A DNA stretch of 64,000 nucleotides, taken from the NCBI RefSeq assembly GCF_949292005.1, contig NZ_CASEXV010000059.1, positions 1 through 64,000 on the forward strand, in the 5' to 3' direction. Shown one piece after another: positions 25,081 through 33,393 of this stretch. A program made the position numbers and the translations under genes. Source of the DNA: an uncultured Bifidobacterium sp. GTDB lineage: Bacteria; Actinomycetota; Actinomycetes; Actinomycetales; Bifidobacteriaceae. Position 1 is the first letter of the stretch, and each line of letters begins with the position of its first letter. A model generated the notes under the pieces. The model saw only the letters and a list, made by a program, of their open reading frames with translations. It ran no database searches and was not told where the DNA came from.

Positions 25081-25296
25081 TTACGCCATCGCGAGTTCGC
25101 GGATGGCCTTTCCCTCATGCTCCATCGCGCATCTGTCGCAGATGGGCAGGAGGTCCGAAGCCGAGTCGTCGGTGGGTGTGGGGGCTCCGCAGTAGGCGCA
25201 ACGTCCCCTACTTTCGGCGAGAATCCGTTCAATCGCGGTATCGACGATGTCGTCGATGTCGTCATCCAACGTGAACGCAACTTGTGGTTTGCTCAT
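25081..25296 (-). CDS. Small zinc-ribbon protein
   Basis: 71 aa. An acidic N-terminal part (FTLDDDIDDIVDTAIERI) precedes two Cys pairs, CAYC and CDRC, 20-odd residues apart, which form a four-cysteine zinc ribbon. The layout slightly recalls TraR/DksA-type proteins, but they have a longer coiled coil. Start at 25296 is supported by GAAAGG 7 nt upstream. Function unknown; it may bind RNA polymerase, RNA or DNA. Confidence 0.75.
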   Translation of the reverse strand: MSKPQVAFTLDDDIDDIVDTAIERILAESRGRCAYCGAPTPTDDSASDLLPICDRCAMEHEGKAIRELAMA

Positions 25297-25514
25297 GTCG
25301 AACCTTTCCATCCGGAGTTGTGTTCCGGAACGCTATCATTGTAGACAGCGGTGTCGTTGGCTGCCAGAGATTGTCCACAGGGGGAACACGACGGAAACAT
25401 GTCATAGGGGGGTCGTGCGGGCGCAGCTTTTGACAGCGAGTCGTCGCCGGCCGCGGCTCGCCTCTTGTGCCACAATGGGAGCGTCCGTGGAACTCCGCGG
25501 CTGAAGGGAGCGTC

Positions 25515-26531
25515 ATGCAGGGGCCTTGGGGCGTGCTTCTCGTATATTCTCCGACAATCGTCTTCGGACTTTTCCTCGTCGTGTCCCTGATTCGTGAGCC
25601 GCGGCAGTTCCGTAACGCCATCTGGCTGCTGCTGTTCATCATCACACTCAGCGCGTGTCTTTTCCTTCAGTTCGGCACGGTCTGGATGCTTCTTCCCATT
25701 CTTGCCATCGTCGTTCTCGCCCCCGTGGCGGTTGTGGTGTTTCTGGTGGCCAACACCGTGGTGGTCACCAGAAACGAGGGGGTGTCCCTTGCCACGCTGC
25801 TGCCCGGGATCCTCGCTCTGGCCGTTGTGGGATACATCGCGCTGCTCCCGGTTCTAACGGTTCTCAAGGCTCCGGAATGGGTTATGGACATCGCCATGCT
25901 CGTCATGGTGGAGGGACTGTGGTTTTTCCTGTCCTTCGTGGCGCTTCTCATGTACTCGTGGCTCTACCGGCTGTTCCCGAGGCGGCGGGTCTACGACTAC
26001 ATTATCATCCACGGTGCCGGACTTCAGGGTGACAAGCCCACGCCGCTGCTTCGCGGCAGGATCGACCGAGCCGTCACCTTGTGGGAGCGTCAGAACAGAC
26101 GTGCCAAGATCATCGTCTCCGGGGGTCGGGGTGATGACGAGACCATCAGCGAGGCCGAGGCCATGAGACGCTATCTCGTCGATGAGCGCAAGGTTCCCGA
26201 AACGGCCATACTGATGGAGGATCAGTCGACCACGACCCTCGAGAACCTGCGTCTGTCGAAGAGGATCATGGATGATCTCAGCGGGGAGGACGCCTATCGC
26301 GCCGCGCTGGTGACAAGTGACTATCACGTGTTCAGGGCGAGCGAATACGCGCATGTGCTCGGAATGAGGGCCGACGGTGTGGGCAGCCACACGAAGGGCT
26401 ATTACTGGCCGAGCGCGTTCATCCGCGAGTTTGTGGCCATCAGCCGCTCCCACATGTGGCCTTACATCATCATCGCCATTGTGTGGGTCGCTTGGTCGGT
26501 TCTCGCCGGGGTCGCATCGATGATGGCATGA
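25515..26531 (+). CDS. YdcF/ElyC-like DUF218 envelope protein
   Basis: 338 aa. Five to six N-terminal hydrophobic helices (to about residue 155) are followed by a DUF218 domain: YIIIHGAGLQGDKPTPLL, then AKIIVSGGRGDDE, EAEAMRRYLVDE and ILMEDQSTTTLENL, and finally LVTSDYHVFRA, with one more helix at the end (IIIAIVWVAWSVLAG). In E. coli ElyC and SanA, DUF218 proteins affect envelope integrity. Start supported by AAGGGA about 5 nt upstream. Exact role unknown. Confidence 0.9.
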   Translation: MQGPWGVLLVYSPTIVFGLFLVVSLIREPRQFRNAIWLLLFIITLSACLFLQFGTVWMLLPILAIVVLAPVAVVVFLVANTVVVTRNEGVSLATLLPGILALAVVGYIALLPVLTVLKAPEWVMDIAMLVMVEGLWFFLSFVALLMYSWLYRLFPRRRVYDYIIIHGAGLQGDKPTPLLRGRIDRAVTLWERQNRRAKIIVSGGRGDDETISEAEAMRRYLVDERKVPETAILMEDQSTTTLENLRLSKRIMDDLSGEDAYRAALVTSDYHVFRASEYAHVLGMRADGVGSHTKGYYWPSAFIREFVAISRSHMWPYIIIAIVWVAWSVLAGVASMMA

Positions 26532-26555
26532 TGCCGGAGTGTCGATTTCGGCGTC

Positions 26556-26595
26556 GATACAGGAAAAGCTGATACAGGAAAAGTTGATACAAAAA
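26556..26595 (+). repeat. Short tandem repeat before the second phosphatase gene
   Basis: Two copies of GATACAGGAAAAG-type 14-mers and a third partial GATACAAAAAA copy in tandem, in the leader of the gene at 26631. Confidence 0.6.
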
Positions 26596-26630
26596 AGCCG
26601 GTGAGGGAAAGAAGAGGAGGAGGGTGTCGC

Positions 26631-27467
26631 ATGATTGATGAGGTGGTGTTCGTCCGGCATGGACGCACATCGTACAATCTGTCGCGCCGACTTCAGGGGC
26701 AGATCGACATTCCGCTCGACGCGGTGGGCCGATGGCAGGCGGATATGACCGCGTACGCCTTGGCAGGCCGCTATTACTGGGCCAAGGTGGCCTCGTCCGT
26801 GGACAGGGCTGGTCGTGTGGACAACGCCGATGATGCCGGTGGTGCGTCCGCGGATCGTTCTGCCTACGGATCGCTTCCGCCGGTTGGCAGGTCGCTGCGC
26901 GTGGTGTCATCCGATCTTGTCCGCGCGAGGCAGACCGCCGAGGCGCTCGCCGACGCCATTCACGTCGGTGTGCGGTGCGACGCGCGTCTGAGGGAACGCA
27001 GTTTCGGCAGGTGGGAGGGACTCACCCGTGAGGAGGTTCGTGAGCTTGACGCGGAAGCCTACCGATCTTGGAAGGCCCACTCCGGAGGAGAGCGCGCCTA
27101 TGGCGTGGAGGACAGACGTGACGTCGGACGCCGTGGCGCCGAGGCTGTGTCCTCGTTGGTGCGGGAACATGCCGATGACGTTCCGACCACGATGGTTCTC
27201 ATCGGACATGGATCGTGGATCGTCGCGACCATCGCCACGCTTCTTGGCCTGTCCGGTGAGGCGATAAGCGCGATGGGTGCCATGCGCAACGGGCACTGGT
27301 CGGTTATGACTCCGACGCCGACGAACGGAGGGGGCCTGCGGTGGACGCTTGAGGAATATAACCGTGGTCCATCAACCGACGAGGATTGGGATAATGGCCC
27401 CTCCTACCTCCGTGTGCCGGGAGCACCTTTGTGGCGTCCTCTGGATGCCACGGCGGGCAGGGCGTGA
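26631..27467 (+). CDS. Histidine phosphatase family protein, paralogue of 9306
   Basis: 278 aa. The catalytic His lies in VFVRHGRTSYN at the N terminus; RERSFGRWEG and VLIGHGSWIV supply the other conserved positions. The N-terminal 40 residues are almost the same as in the gene at 9306, but an insertion of about 40 residues (YYWAKVASSVDRAGR and onward) separates the two halves. GAGGAGGAGGG lies upstream of ATG 26631. Substrate unknown; presumably a phosphomonoester. Confidence 0.88.
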   Translation: MIDEVVFVRHGRTSYNLSRRLQGQIDIPLDAVGRWQADMTAYALAGRYYWAKVASSVDRAGRVDNADDAGGASADRSAYGSLPPVGRSLRVVSSDLVRARQTAEALADAIHVGVRCDARLRERSFGRWEGLTREEVRELDAEAYRSWKAHSGGERAYGVEDRRDVGRRGAEAVSSLVREHADDVPTTMVLIGHGSWIVATIATLLGLSGEAISAMGAMRNGHWSVMTPTPTNGGGLRWTLEEYNRGPSTDEDWDNGPSYLRVPGAPLWRPLDATAGRA

Positions 27468-27652
27468 GCATGTGCGGAACGGGGTTCCTGCGTGGTGTGG
27501 GAACCATCCATCCGGGTGTTGAACTATCGTATAGGGGGCGCTTGTGAATCGTCGCCGGTTATGCCTTGCGGACTCAATGGGAACGCAGACGGAACCGGCG
27601 CGGCTTGTGGAGGCTCCGCGTGGTTGGTCGAACGGTGGAAGGCAGGTGAGCC

Positions 27653-28606
27653 ATGCTAAGGATGTTCAACACCGTGAATGGTCAGATTGAGCGAATCGAC
27701 AGACCCGTTGACGGCGCGTGGCTCCATCTCACCGAACCGACCGACGTCGAGCTGGCGTCGGTGTCTCAGGAGACCAGGATCGATCTGGCCGACCTGAGGG
27801 CTCCTTTGGATGATGAGGAGCGCTCACGTGTCGACGCCGAGGACGACTACACGATGATCATCGTGGACATCCCCACAGTGGAGGAGCGCAACGGGCGCGA
27901 CTGGTATGAGACGATTCCTCTCTCGATCATCGTCACGGAGAACCTCATCATCACCGTGTGCATGCAGGACACGCCCGTCCTGCATCCCTTCATGGAGGGG
28001 ACGATTCGAGGCTTCAACACCTTCATGAAATCACGTTTCATTCTCCAGATCCTCTACAGGAACGCGACGATGTACCTACGCTACTTGCGCATCATCGACA
28101 GGGAAAGTGACAGGCTCGAGCTCAAGCTGAGGCATTCCATGCAGAACAGGGAGATCCTCATGCTGCTGGAGCTGAGCAAGACCTTGGTCTATTTCACGAC
28201 CAGCCTCAAATCGAACGAGATCGTGATGGAGAAGCTCACGACGCTGTCCCGCATCAAGCAGTACCCTGAGGACGAGGACCTTCTCGAGGACGTCATCACC
28301 GAGAACAAGCAGGCCATCGAGATGGCCAACATCTACAGCGGGGTTCTGGCCAACATGACCGACGCTTTCGCCTCGATTGTGTCGAACAACCTGAACAACG
28401 TCCTGCGCATCTTCACCATCATCTCCATAACCTTGTCCATTCCGACCCTGATCTTCTCCATGTATGGCATGAACTTCCAGAGTGGTGGAATGCTCGGAAT
28501 GCCACTGACGGGCAACAGATGGGGATTCATCATCGTGATCGCCGTGTCGATGATCCTGTCCGCCGTCGTCACGTGGTTCCTCACTCGGTCACGGTTGTTC
28601 CGGTGA
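27653..28606 (+). CDS. CorA-family magnesium/divalent cation transporter
   Basis: 317 aa. A soluble N-terminal funnel domain is followed by two C-terminal helices; the signature YGMNF lies just after the first (RIFTIISITLSIPTLIFSM), and the second ends WFLTRSRLFR. This is the hallmark of CorA channels, which work as pentamers in the membrane. The acidic loop between helices (usually MPE) reads SGGMLGMPLTG here. Single-gene unit, ribosome site AGGTGAG just upstream. Confidence 0.93.
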   Translation: MLRMFNTVNGQIERIDRPVDGAWLHLTEPTDVELASVSQETRIDLADLRAPLDDEERSRVDAEDDYTMIIVDIPTVEERNGRDWYETIPLSIIVTENLIITVCMQDTPVLHPFMEGTIRGFNTFMKSRFILQILYRNATMYLRYLRIIDRESDRLELKLRHSMQNREILMLLELSKTLVYFTTSLKSNEIVMEKLTTLSRIKQYPEDEDLLEDVITENKQAIEMANIYSGVLANMTDAFASIVSNNLNNVLRIFTIISITLSIPTLIFSMYGMNFQSGGMLGMPLTGNRWGFIIVIAVSMILSAVVTWFLTRSRLFR

Positions 28607-28680
28607 CACCACAGCCATCGACGCGACCCATACCCGCAGATCGGCCCGCGCGGCCTCACGGCGTCCGGAGGGTCGACCAT

Positions 28681-28686
28681 TATGCT
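28681..28686 (+). promoter_or_regulatory. -10 element, leaderless start of binding-protein gene
   Basis: TATGCT ends 8 nt before ATG 28695. Confidence 0.45.
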
Positions 28687-28694
28687 GGTGCCCT

Positions 28695-29591
28695 ATGAGA
28701 CGATTGCCGAACGTGGGCCGTGGCCTTTCGCGAGCCATACGAGGAGCCGTCGTCCGTGCGCTCGCGGTGGCGCTCTCTGTGGCCGTCACCATATCCGTCT
28801 CCTCCTGTTCCGCGACCACGGACTCCCAGACGCTTCCCCAGGGGCCGGCGATTCCCGTCGGCATCACCGTCGACGAACCGGGTGTTTCACTTGAGCACGA
28901 CGGCGTGTACTCGGGCTTCGACGTGACGGTCGCGCGCTATGTGGCCGGCGTATTGGGGTATGGCCAGTCCCAGATCGTGTTCGTTCCCGTCACGGTGGGA
29001 AACGCCTCCCGCGAGCTTGAATCGGGAACTGTCGACATGGTCTTCTCCGCGCTTCCGGCCGATTCGGAGACGCGGTCAGGATGGGAATATGTCGGCCCAT
29101 ATTTATCCGCCAGTCAGGGACTGATGGTTCGCGTCCGCGACAAGAAGACAATCACCGACTCGTCGTCCTTGGGTGGCAGGCAAGTATGTGTGGTCGAGGG
29201 GTCGGGAGCGGCGGATGTCATTCGTCAGAAAAGTCCCGGAGCCGTGATCTCCACCCGGTCCAGCTATAAGAAGTGCCTTACTGCGTTGATGGTCGGACAG
29301 GCCGACGCCGTGGCAGGTGATGGCGCAGTGCTTTCCGGGCTTGTGCGGTCGGAGGGGGCGGGCCTCGTGACGATGTCGTCGTGGACGTACGGATCGTCGC
29401 CTCATGCCGTGGTGATCCGCGGGAGTAGCACGGAGCTTGCCAGGACGATCCGCACCGCGCTGGTGAGGATGATCAGGGACGGATCGTGGGCGAAGGCCTA
29501 TGCGACGCTGCGCAAGGACACCGGCTACCGGACCGGATCATCGCTTGACAAAGACCACATAGAGATACATCGGTCGTCCGTGTCCAGCTGA
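28695..29591 (+). CDS. Amino-acid ABC transporter substrate-binding lipoprotein (orphan)
   Basis: 298 aa. Arg-rich N terminus, hydrophobic core, and lipobox VSSC with the acylated Cys near residue 38. The rest is a family 3 (SBP_bac_3) binding protein: GVYSGFDVTVARYVAGVLGYG, LESGTVDMVFSALP, YVGPYLSASQGLMVR and GRQVCVVEGSGAADV. It would capture polar amino acids at the cell surface. No permease or ATPase gene is next to it; a lone amino-acid ABC ATPase lies at 43723. Leaderless start likely. Confidence 0.88.
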   Translation: MRRLPNVGRGLSRAIRGAVVRALAVALSVAVTISVSSCSATTDSQTLPQGPAIPVGITVDEPGVSLEHDGVYSGFDVTVARYVAGVLGYGQSQIVFVPVTVGNASRELESGTVDMVFSALPADSETRSGWEYVGPYLSASQGLMVRVRDKKTITDSSSLGGRQVCVVEGSGAADVIRQKSPGAVISTRSSYKKCLTALMVGQADAVAGDGAVLSGLVRSEGAGLVTMSSWTYGSSPHAVVIRGSSTELARTIRTALVRMIRDGSWAKAYATLRKDTGYRTGSSLDKDHIEIHRSSVSS

Positions 29592-29596
29592 GGCAC

Positions 29597-29602
29597 GATA
29601 AT
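29597..29602 (+). promoter_or_regulatory. -10 element, leaderless start of leuS
   Basis: GATAAT ends 8 nt before ATG 29611. Confidence 0.45.
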
Positions 29603-29610
29603 CCTCATTT

Positions 29611-32583
29611 ATGAGCGACAACGAGAAGAGCGTGGACAGGGAATCGGATGATGCGGCCAGGACGCCGTTCCGCTACAATGCGGACCTCGCCCAGGGAATC
29701 GAAAACAAGTGGCAGAAATACTGGGATGACAAGGGAACCTTCTGGGCGGCCAACGTCTCCGGCGATCTTAAGGACGGTCGAGGGCTCAACGCCGATGGTC
29801 GTCCCTCGTATTTCGCGATGGACATGTTCCCCTATCCGTCGGGCAAAGGCCTTCATGTCGGACATCCTCTCGGGTATCTCGCCACCGATGTCGTGAGCCG
29901 GTATCACCGCATGAAGGGCGAGAACGTCCTGCACGCGATGGGATACGACGCCTTCGGACTTCCGGCTGAGCAGTACGCGGTCCAGACTGGACAGCATCCC
30001 CGTGTCACCACTGAGGCCAACATCGCCAATATGCGCCGCCAGCTGCACCGCATGGGATTGAGCTTCGACGACCGGCGCAGCTTCGCGACCATCGACCCCG
30101 GATACATGCGATGGACTCAATGGATTTTCTCCCGGATCTATGACGCATGGTACGACCCCGATTTCGTTCGTCTGGATGGCGGTCGCGGGTCGGCAAGGCC
30201 CATATCGACACTTGTCGACGAGTTCAGATCCGGCGGCAGGACGGTCCCTGGTCATGAATCAAGCGCCTGGGACGAGCTGACTTCGGCGCAGAAGTCCGAC
30301 GTGCTCAACGACTACCGCCTTGCCTACATCTCCAAGTCGCCGGTCAATTGGTGCCCGGGTCTGGGGACCGTTCTCGCGAACGAGGAGGTCACGGCCGAGG
30401 GGCGCTCCGAACGCGGCAATTTCCCGGTGTTCCAACGCGAGTTGCGGCAATGGTCCATGCGCATCACAGCCTACGGCCATCGTCTGATCGAGGATCTGGA
30501 CACCATCGACTGGCCTGAGAAGGTCAAGCTCATGCAGCGCAACTGGATTGGCGAATCGCACGGGGCTTCCGTGCATTTCTCCGTGGAGACGGCCGATGAG
30601 ACCAAGGACATGGAGGTGTATACCACCCGTCCCGACACTCTGTTCGGCACGACGTTCGCGGTGGTGTCTCCGGAGCACGATCTTCTGGGATTCGTTCCCG
30701 AGCAGTGGCCGCAGGACGTCCCTCAATCATGGACAGGTGGATATTCGAGTCCGCGCGAGGCGGTGGCCGAATATAGGCGGAGCGCCGAATCCAAGACGGC
30801 GAAGGACCGCGTCGACGAGGGTGGCGAAAAGACCGGACTCTTCACCGGGCTGTACGCCGTCAATCCCATCACCGGGGCCAAACTTCCCCTTTTCACCGCG
30901 GATTACGTGCTGATGGACTATGGGACCGGCGCCATCATGGCCGTTCCTGGTGGAGACCAACGCGATTATGATTTCGCGGTCAAGTTCGGGCTTCCCGTGG
31001 TGTACACGGTGTCGCCGCTTCCCGAATCAGGCGACAGCCTCGACGACTATGTCGGCAAGGCGCCTTTCGTCTCGCACGACGGCGTGGTGGTCAACTCCAG
31101 CGTGGACTCCACCGCGGCGACGGGGCGTCCGCTGTCCCTTGACGGGCTTCGGGTCGATCAGGCCATCGCCAAGGTCTCCCAGTGGCTGGAGGAGGCCGGC
31201 GTGGGACGGGGGACGGTGAGCTATCGTCTGCGAGACTGGCTGTTCTCACGCCAGCGGTATTGGGGAGAGCCTTTCCCGATCGTCTACGGTGAGGATGGTG
31301 TCCCGCATCTCGTTCCCGACGACCAGCTGCCGATCAATCTGCCCGAGGTGCCCGACTACAGTCCCAAAACCTTCGACCCCAACGACTCCGCGTCCAATCC
31401 CGAGGCGCCGTTGAGCCGCAACGAGGATTGGGTCAAGGTGACGATGGATCTGGGCGATGGCCCACGCACGTATTACCGTGACACCAACACCATGCCCAAC
31501 TGGGCGGGATCATGCTGGTATTACATGCGCTATCTTGACCCCCATAACGATCGGCACATGGTGGAACGTGACGAGTACGACTACTGGATGGGTCCGCACC
31601 ATAACGAGTCCGCCGGTGCCTCCGGCGGCGTGGACCTCTATGTCGGCGGCGTCGAACATGCCGTGCTCCATCTGCTCTACTCGCGTTTCTGGCATAAGGT
31701 TCTGTACGATCTGGGCTACGTCGATTCATGTGAGCCGTTCCACAAGCTCTTCAACCAGGGAATGATCCAGGCCTTCGCCTACACGGACGAGCGCGGCCAG
31801 TACGTCCCGGCCGCCGAGGTGGAGCAGGGGCCCGACGCTTCCACCGGGGAGCCCACATTCACATGGCATGGTCGGCCCGTGAACCGTGAGTTCGGGAAGA
31901 TGGGCAAAAGCCTGAAGAATATCATCACCCCCGACGACATGTACAGGGATTATGGCGCGGACACGTTCCGGCTCTACGAGATGAGCATGGGGCCGTTGGA
32001 TGAATCCCGTCCGTGGAACACACGCAACGTGATCGGAGGGATGCGTTTCCTTCAGCGTTTGTGGCGCAACGTCGTCGACGAGCGCACTGGCGAGTTGGTG
32101 GTGTCTGAGGATGCGCCGGATGTGCCCACGCTCAAGCTGCTCAACAACACGATCGTGGACGTCACCGCGGAGATGGAGGGAATGAGGCCGAACACGGCCA
32201 TCGCCAAGCTGATTGTGCTCAACAACCACCTCACATCATTGCCGAAGGCCCCTCAGGCCGCGGTGGAGCCGCTGGTGCTTATGCTCTCTCCCATCGCGCC
32301 CCATATCTGCGAGGAGCTGTGGAGCCGTCTGGGGCATGACGACTCTTTGGCTCATGCCGCGTGGCCGAAGGCCGATCGGCGCTACGTGGGGCAGGACACC
32401 GTCACCGCCGTTGTTCAGGTTGCGGGCAAGGTGCGCGCGAAGCTTGACGTCAGCCCGGACATCGACCCCGACGAACTGCGTTCGCTGGCGTTGGATGCCG
32501 TCGCATCCCGGCTGGGAGGCAGGGAGCCGGCCAAGGTCATCGTCAAGGCGCCCAAGATCGTCTCCATCGTTCCAGCCCGCTGA
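29611..32583 (+). CDS. leuS: Leucine-tRNA ligase
   Basis: 990 aa class I aminoacyl-tRNA synthetase. HIGH motif as HVGH at residues 82-85 within PYPSGKGLHVGHPLGY, editing domain with TTRPDTLFG and GTGAIMAVPGGDQRD, and KMSKS loop as KMGKS near residue 763. The length is slightly above the usual 860-880 for E. coli but normal for actinobacteria, which carry insertions in the connective region. A -10 hexamer immediately precedes the ATG. Essential for translation; no T-box is seen upstream. Confidence 0.97.
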   Translation: MSDNEKSVDRESDDAARTPFRYNADLAQGIENKWQKYWDDKGTFWAANVSGDLKDGRGLNADGRPSYFAMDMFPYPSGKGLHVGHPLGYLATDVVSRYHRMKGENVLHAMGYDAFGLPAEQYAVQTGQHPRVTTEANIANMRRQLHRMGLSFDDRRSFATIDPGYMRWTQWIFSRIYDAWYDPDFVRLDGGRGSARPISTLVDEFRSGGRTVPGHESSAWDELTSAQKSDVLNDYRLAYISKSPVNWCPGLGTVLANEEVTAEGRSERGNFPVFQRELRQWSMRITAYGHRLIEDLDTIDWPEKVKLMQRNWIGESHGASVHFSVETADETKDMEVYTTRPDTLFGTTFAVVSPEHDLLGFVPEQWPQDVPQSWTGGYSSPREAVAEYRRSAESKTAKDRVDEGGEKTGLFTGLYAVNPITGAKLPLFTADYVLMDYGTGAIMAVPGGDQRDYDFAVKFGLPVVYTVSPLPESGDSLDDYVGKAPFVSHDGVVVNSSVDSTAATGRPLSLDGLRVDQAIAKVSQWLEEAGVGRGTVSYRLRDWLFSRQRYWGEPFPIVYGEDGVPHLVPDDQLPINLPEVPDYSPKTFDPNDSASNPEAPLSRNEDWVKVTMDLGDGPRTYYRDTNTMPNWAGSCWYYMRYLDPHNDRHMVERDEYDYWMGPHHNESAGASGGVDLYVGGVEHAVLHLLYSRFWHKVLYDLGYVDSCEPFHKLFNQGMIQAFAYTDERGQYVPAAEVEQGPDASTGEPTFTWHGRPVNREFGKMGKSLKNIITPDDMYRDYGADTFRLYEMSMGPLDESRPWNTRNVIGGMRFLQRLWRNVVDERTGELVVSEDAPDVPTLKLLNNTIVDVTAEMEGMRPNTAIAKLIVLNNHLTSLPKAPQAAVEPLVLMLSPIAPHICEELWSRLGHDDSLAHAAWPKADRRYVGQDTVTAVVQVAGKVRAKLDVSPDIDPDELRSLALDAVASRLGGREPAKVIVKAPKIVSIVPAR

Positions 32584-32649
32584 CGGCACGTTCGACCACA
32601 GCTTCTCCCCGGGGATGTCGGTGTGGTCGGGGTCGGTCATCATGGGGGC

Positions 32650-33393
32650 ATGTTTGATGTCCGACCAGTGGGCATGCGCCGTGTTCGCATGCCGGGAATG
32701 CGTGGAGGAGGACGGCGTGATGCCCGTGTGACGTCACGCCATGGTCCGCGGATTCGTCGGCGGCTCCGTGTCATTCCCTCTTGTGCCCCTGTGGATGGCG
32801 ATCGTGGGGAATCCTCCGATCTTCTGCGTCCCATAGACGCGGTCGCACCCGAACGGTTCGATCCTCCCGGTCTTTCACAGGGGAACGCGCCAGCATCCTT
32901 ACCGAATCCGGCGCGCGGACGTACATCCAAGGCGTTCGGTCCCGTTCAGGCGGTGGCGGTCATGATGGTGCTGCTGTGCGCGTTGTCCGCCAGCGTGACC
33001 ATGCTCATCACCCAAGCGATGAACTATTCGGCCGCGGCTTCTGCCACGGTGTCGAGAACTGTGGCAGGCACGGAGGCGACGGGGATATCGAGTGGCGGGG
33101 CTGCCGAGGATTCCATACCGCAGTCATCCGGAACCGCCACGGAATCCAGCACCCCGGCGGCATCGACGTCCACGGCATCCGCGTCCGCATCGGAAAACAC
33201 AACGATCGACATCAACAGCGCGGACGAGAGCGAGTTGGATGAGCTTCCCGGCGTGGGGCCGGTTCTCGCATCCCGGATAGTGGAGTACAGGCAGTCCATC
33301 GGGCGTTTCACATCCATCGATCAGCTTCTCGACGTCTCCGGCATCGGAAGTAAGACGATGGAGAGGCTACGCCCCTTGGTGAGCGTATCATGA
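32650..33393 (+). CDS. comEA: ComEA-like competence DNA-binding protein
   Basis: 247 aa. A basic, poorly conserved N-terminal part precedes one transmembrane helix (VQAVAVMMVLLCALSASVTMLI), then a Ser/Thr/Ala linker and a C-terminal helix-hairpin-helix pair: DINSADESELDELPGVG and SIGRFTSIDQLLDVSGIG. This is the ComEA layout, a membrane-anchored receptor for DNA uptake. The start is uncertain (open frame from 32623). The stop overlaps the start of comEC (ATGA). Confidence 0.88.
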   Translation: MFDVRPVGMRRVRMPGMRGGGRRDARVTSRHGPRIRRRLRVIPSCAPVDGDRGESSDLLRPIDAVAPERFDPPGLSQGNAPASLPNPARGRTSKAFGPVQAVAVMMVLLCALSASVTMLITQAMNYSAAASATVSRTVAGTEATGISSGGAAEDSIPQSSGTATESSTPAASTSTASASASENTTIDINSADESELDELPGVGPVLASRIVEYRQSIGRFTSIDQLLDVSGIGSKTMERLRPLVSVS

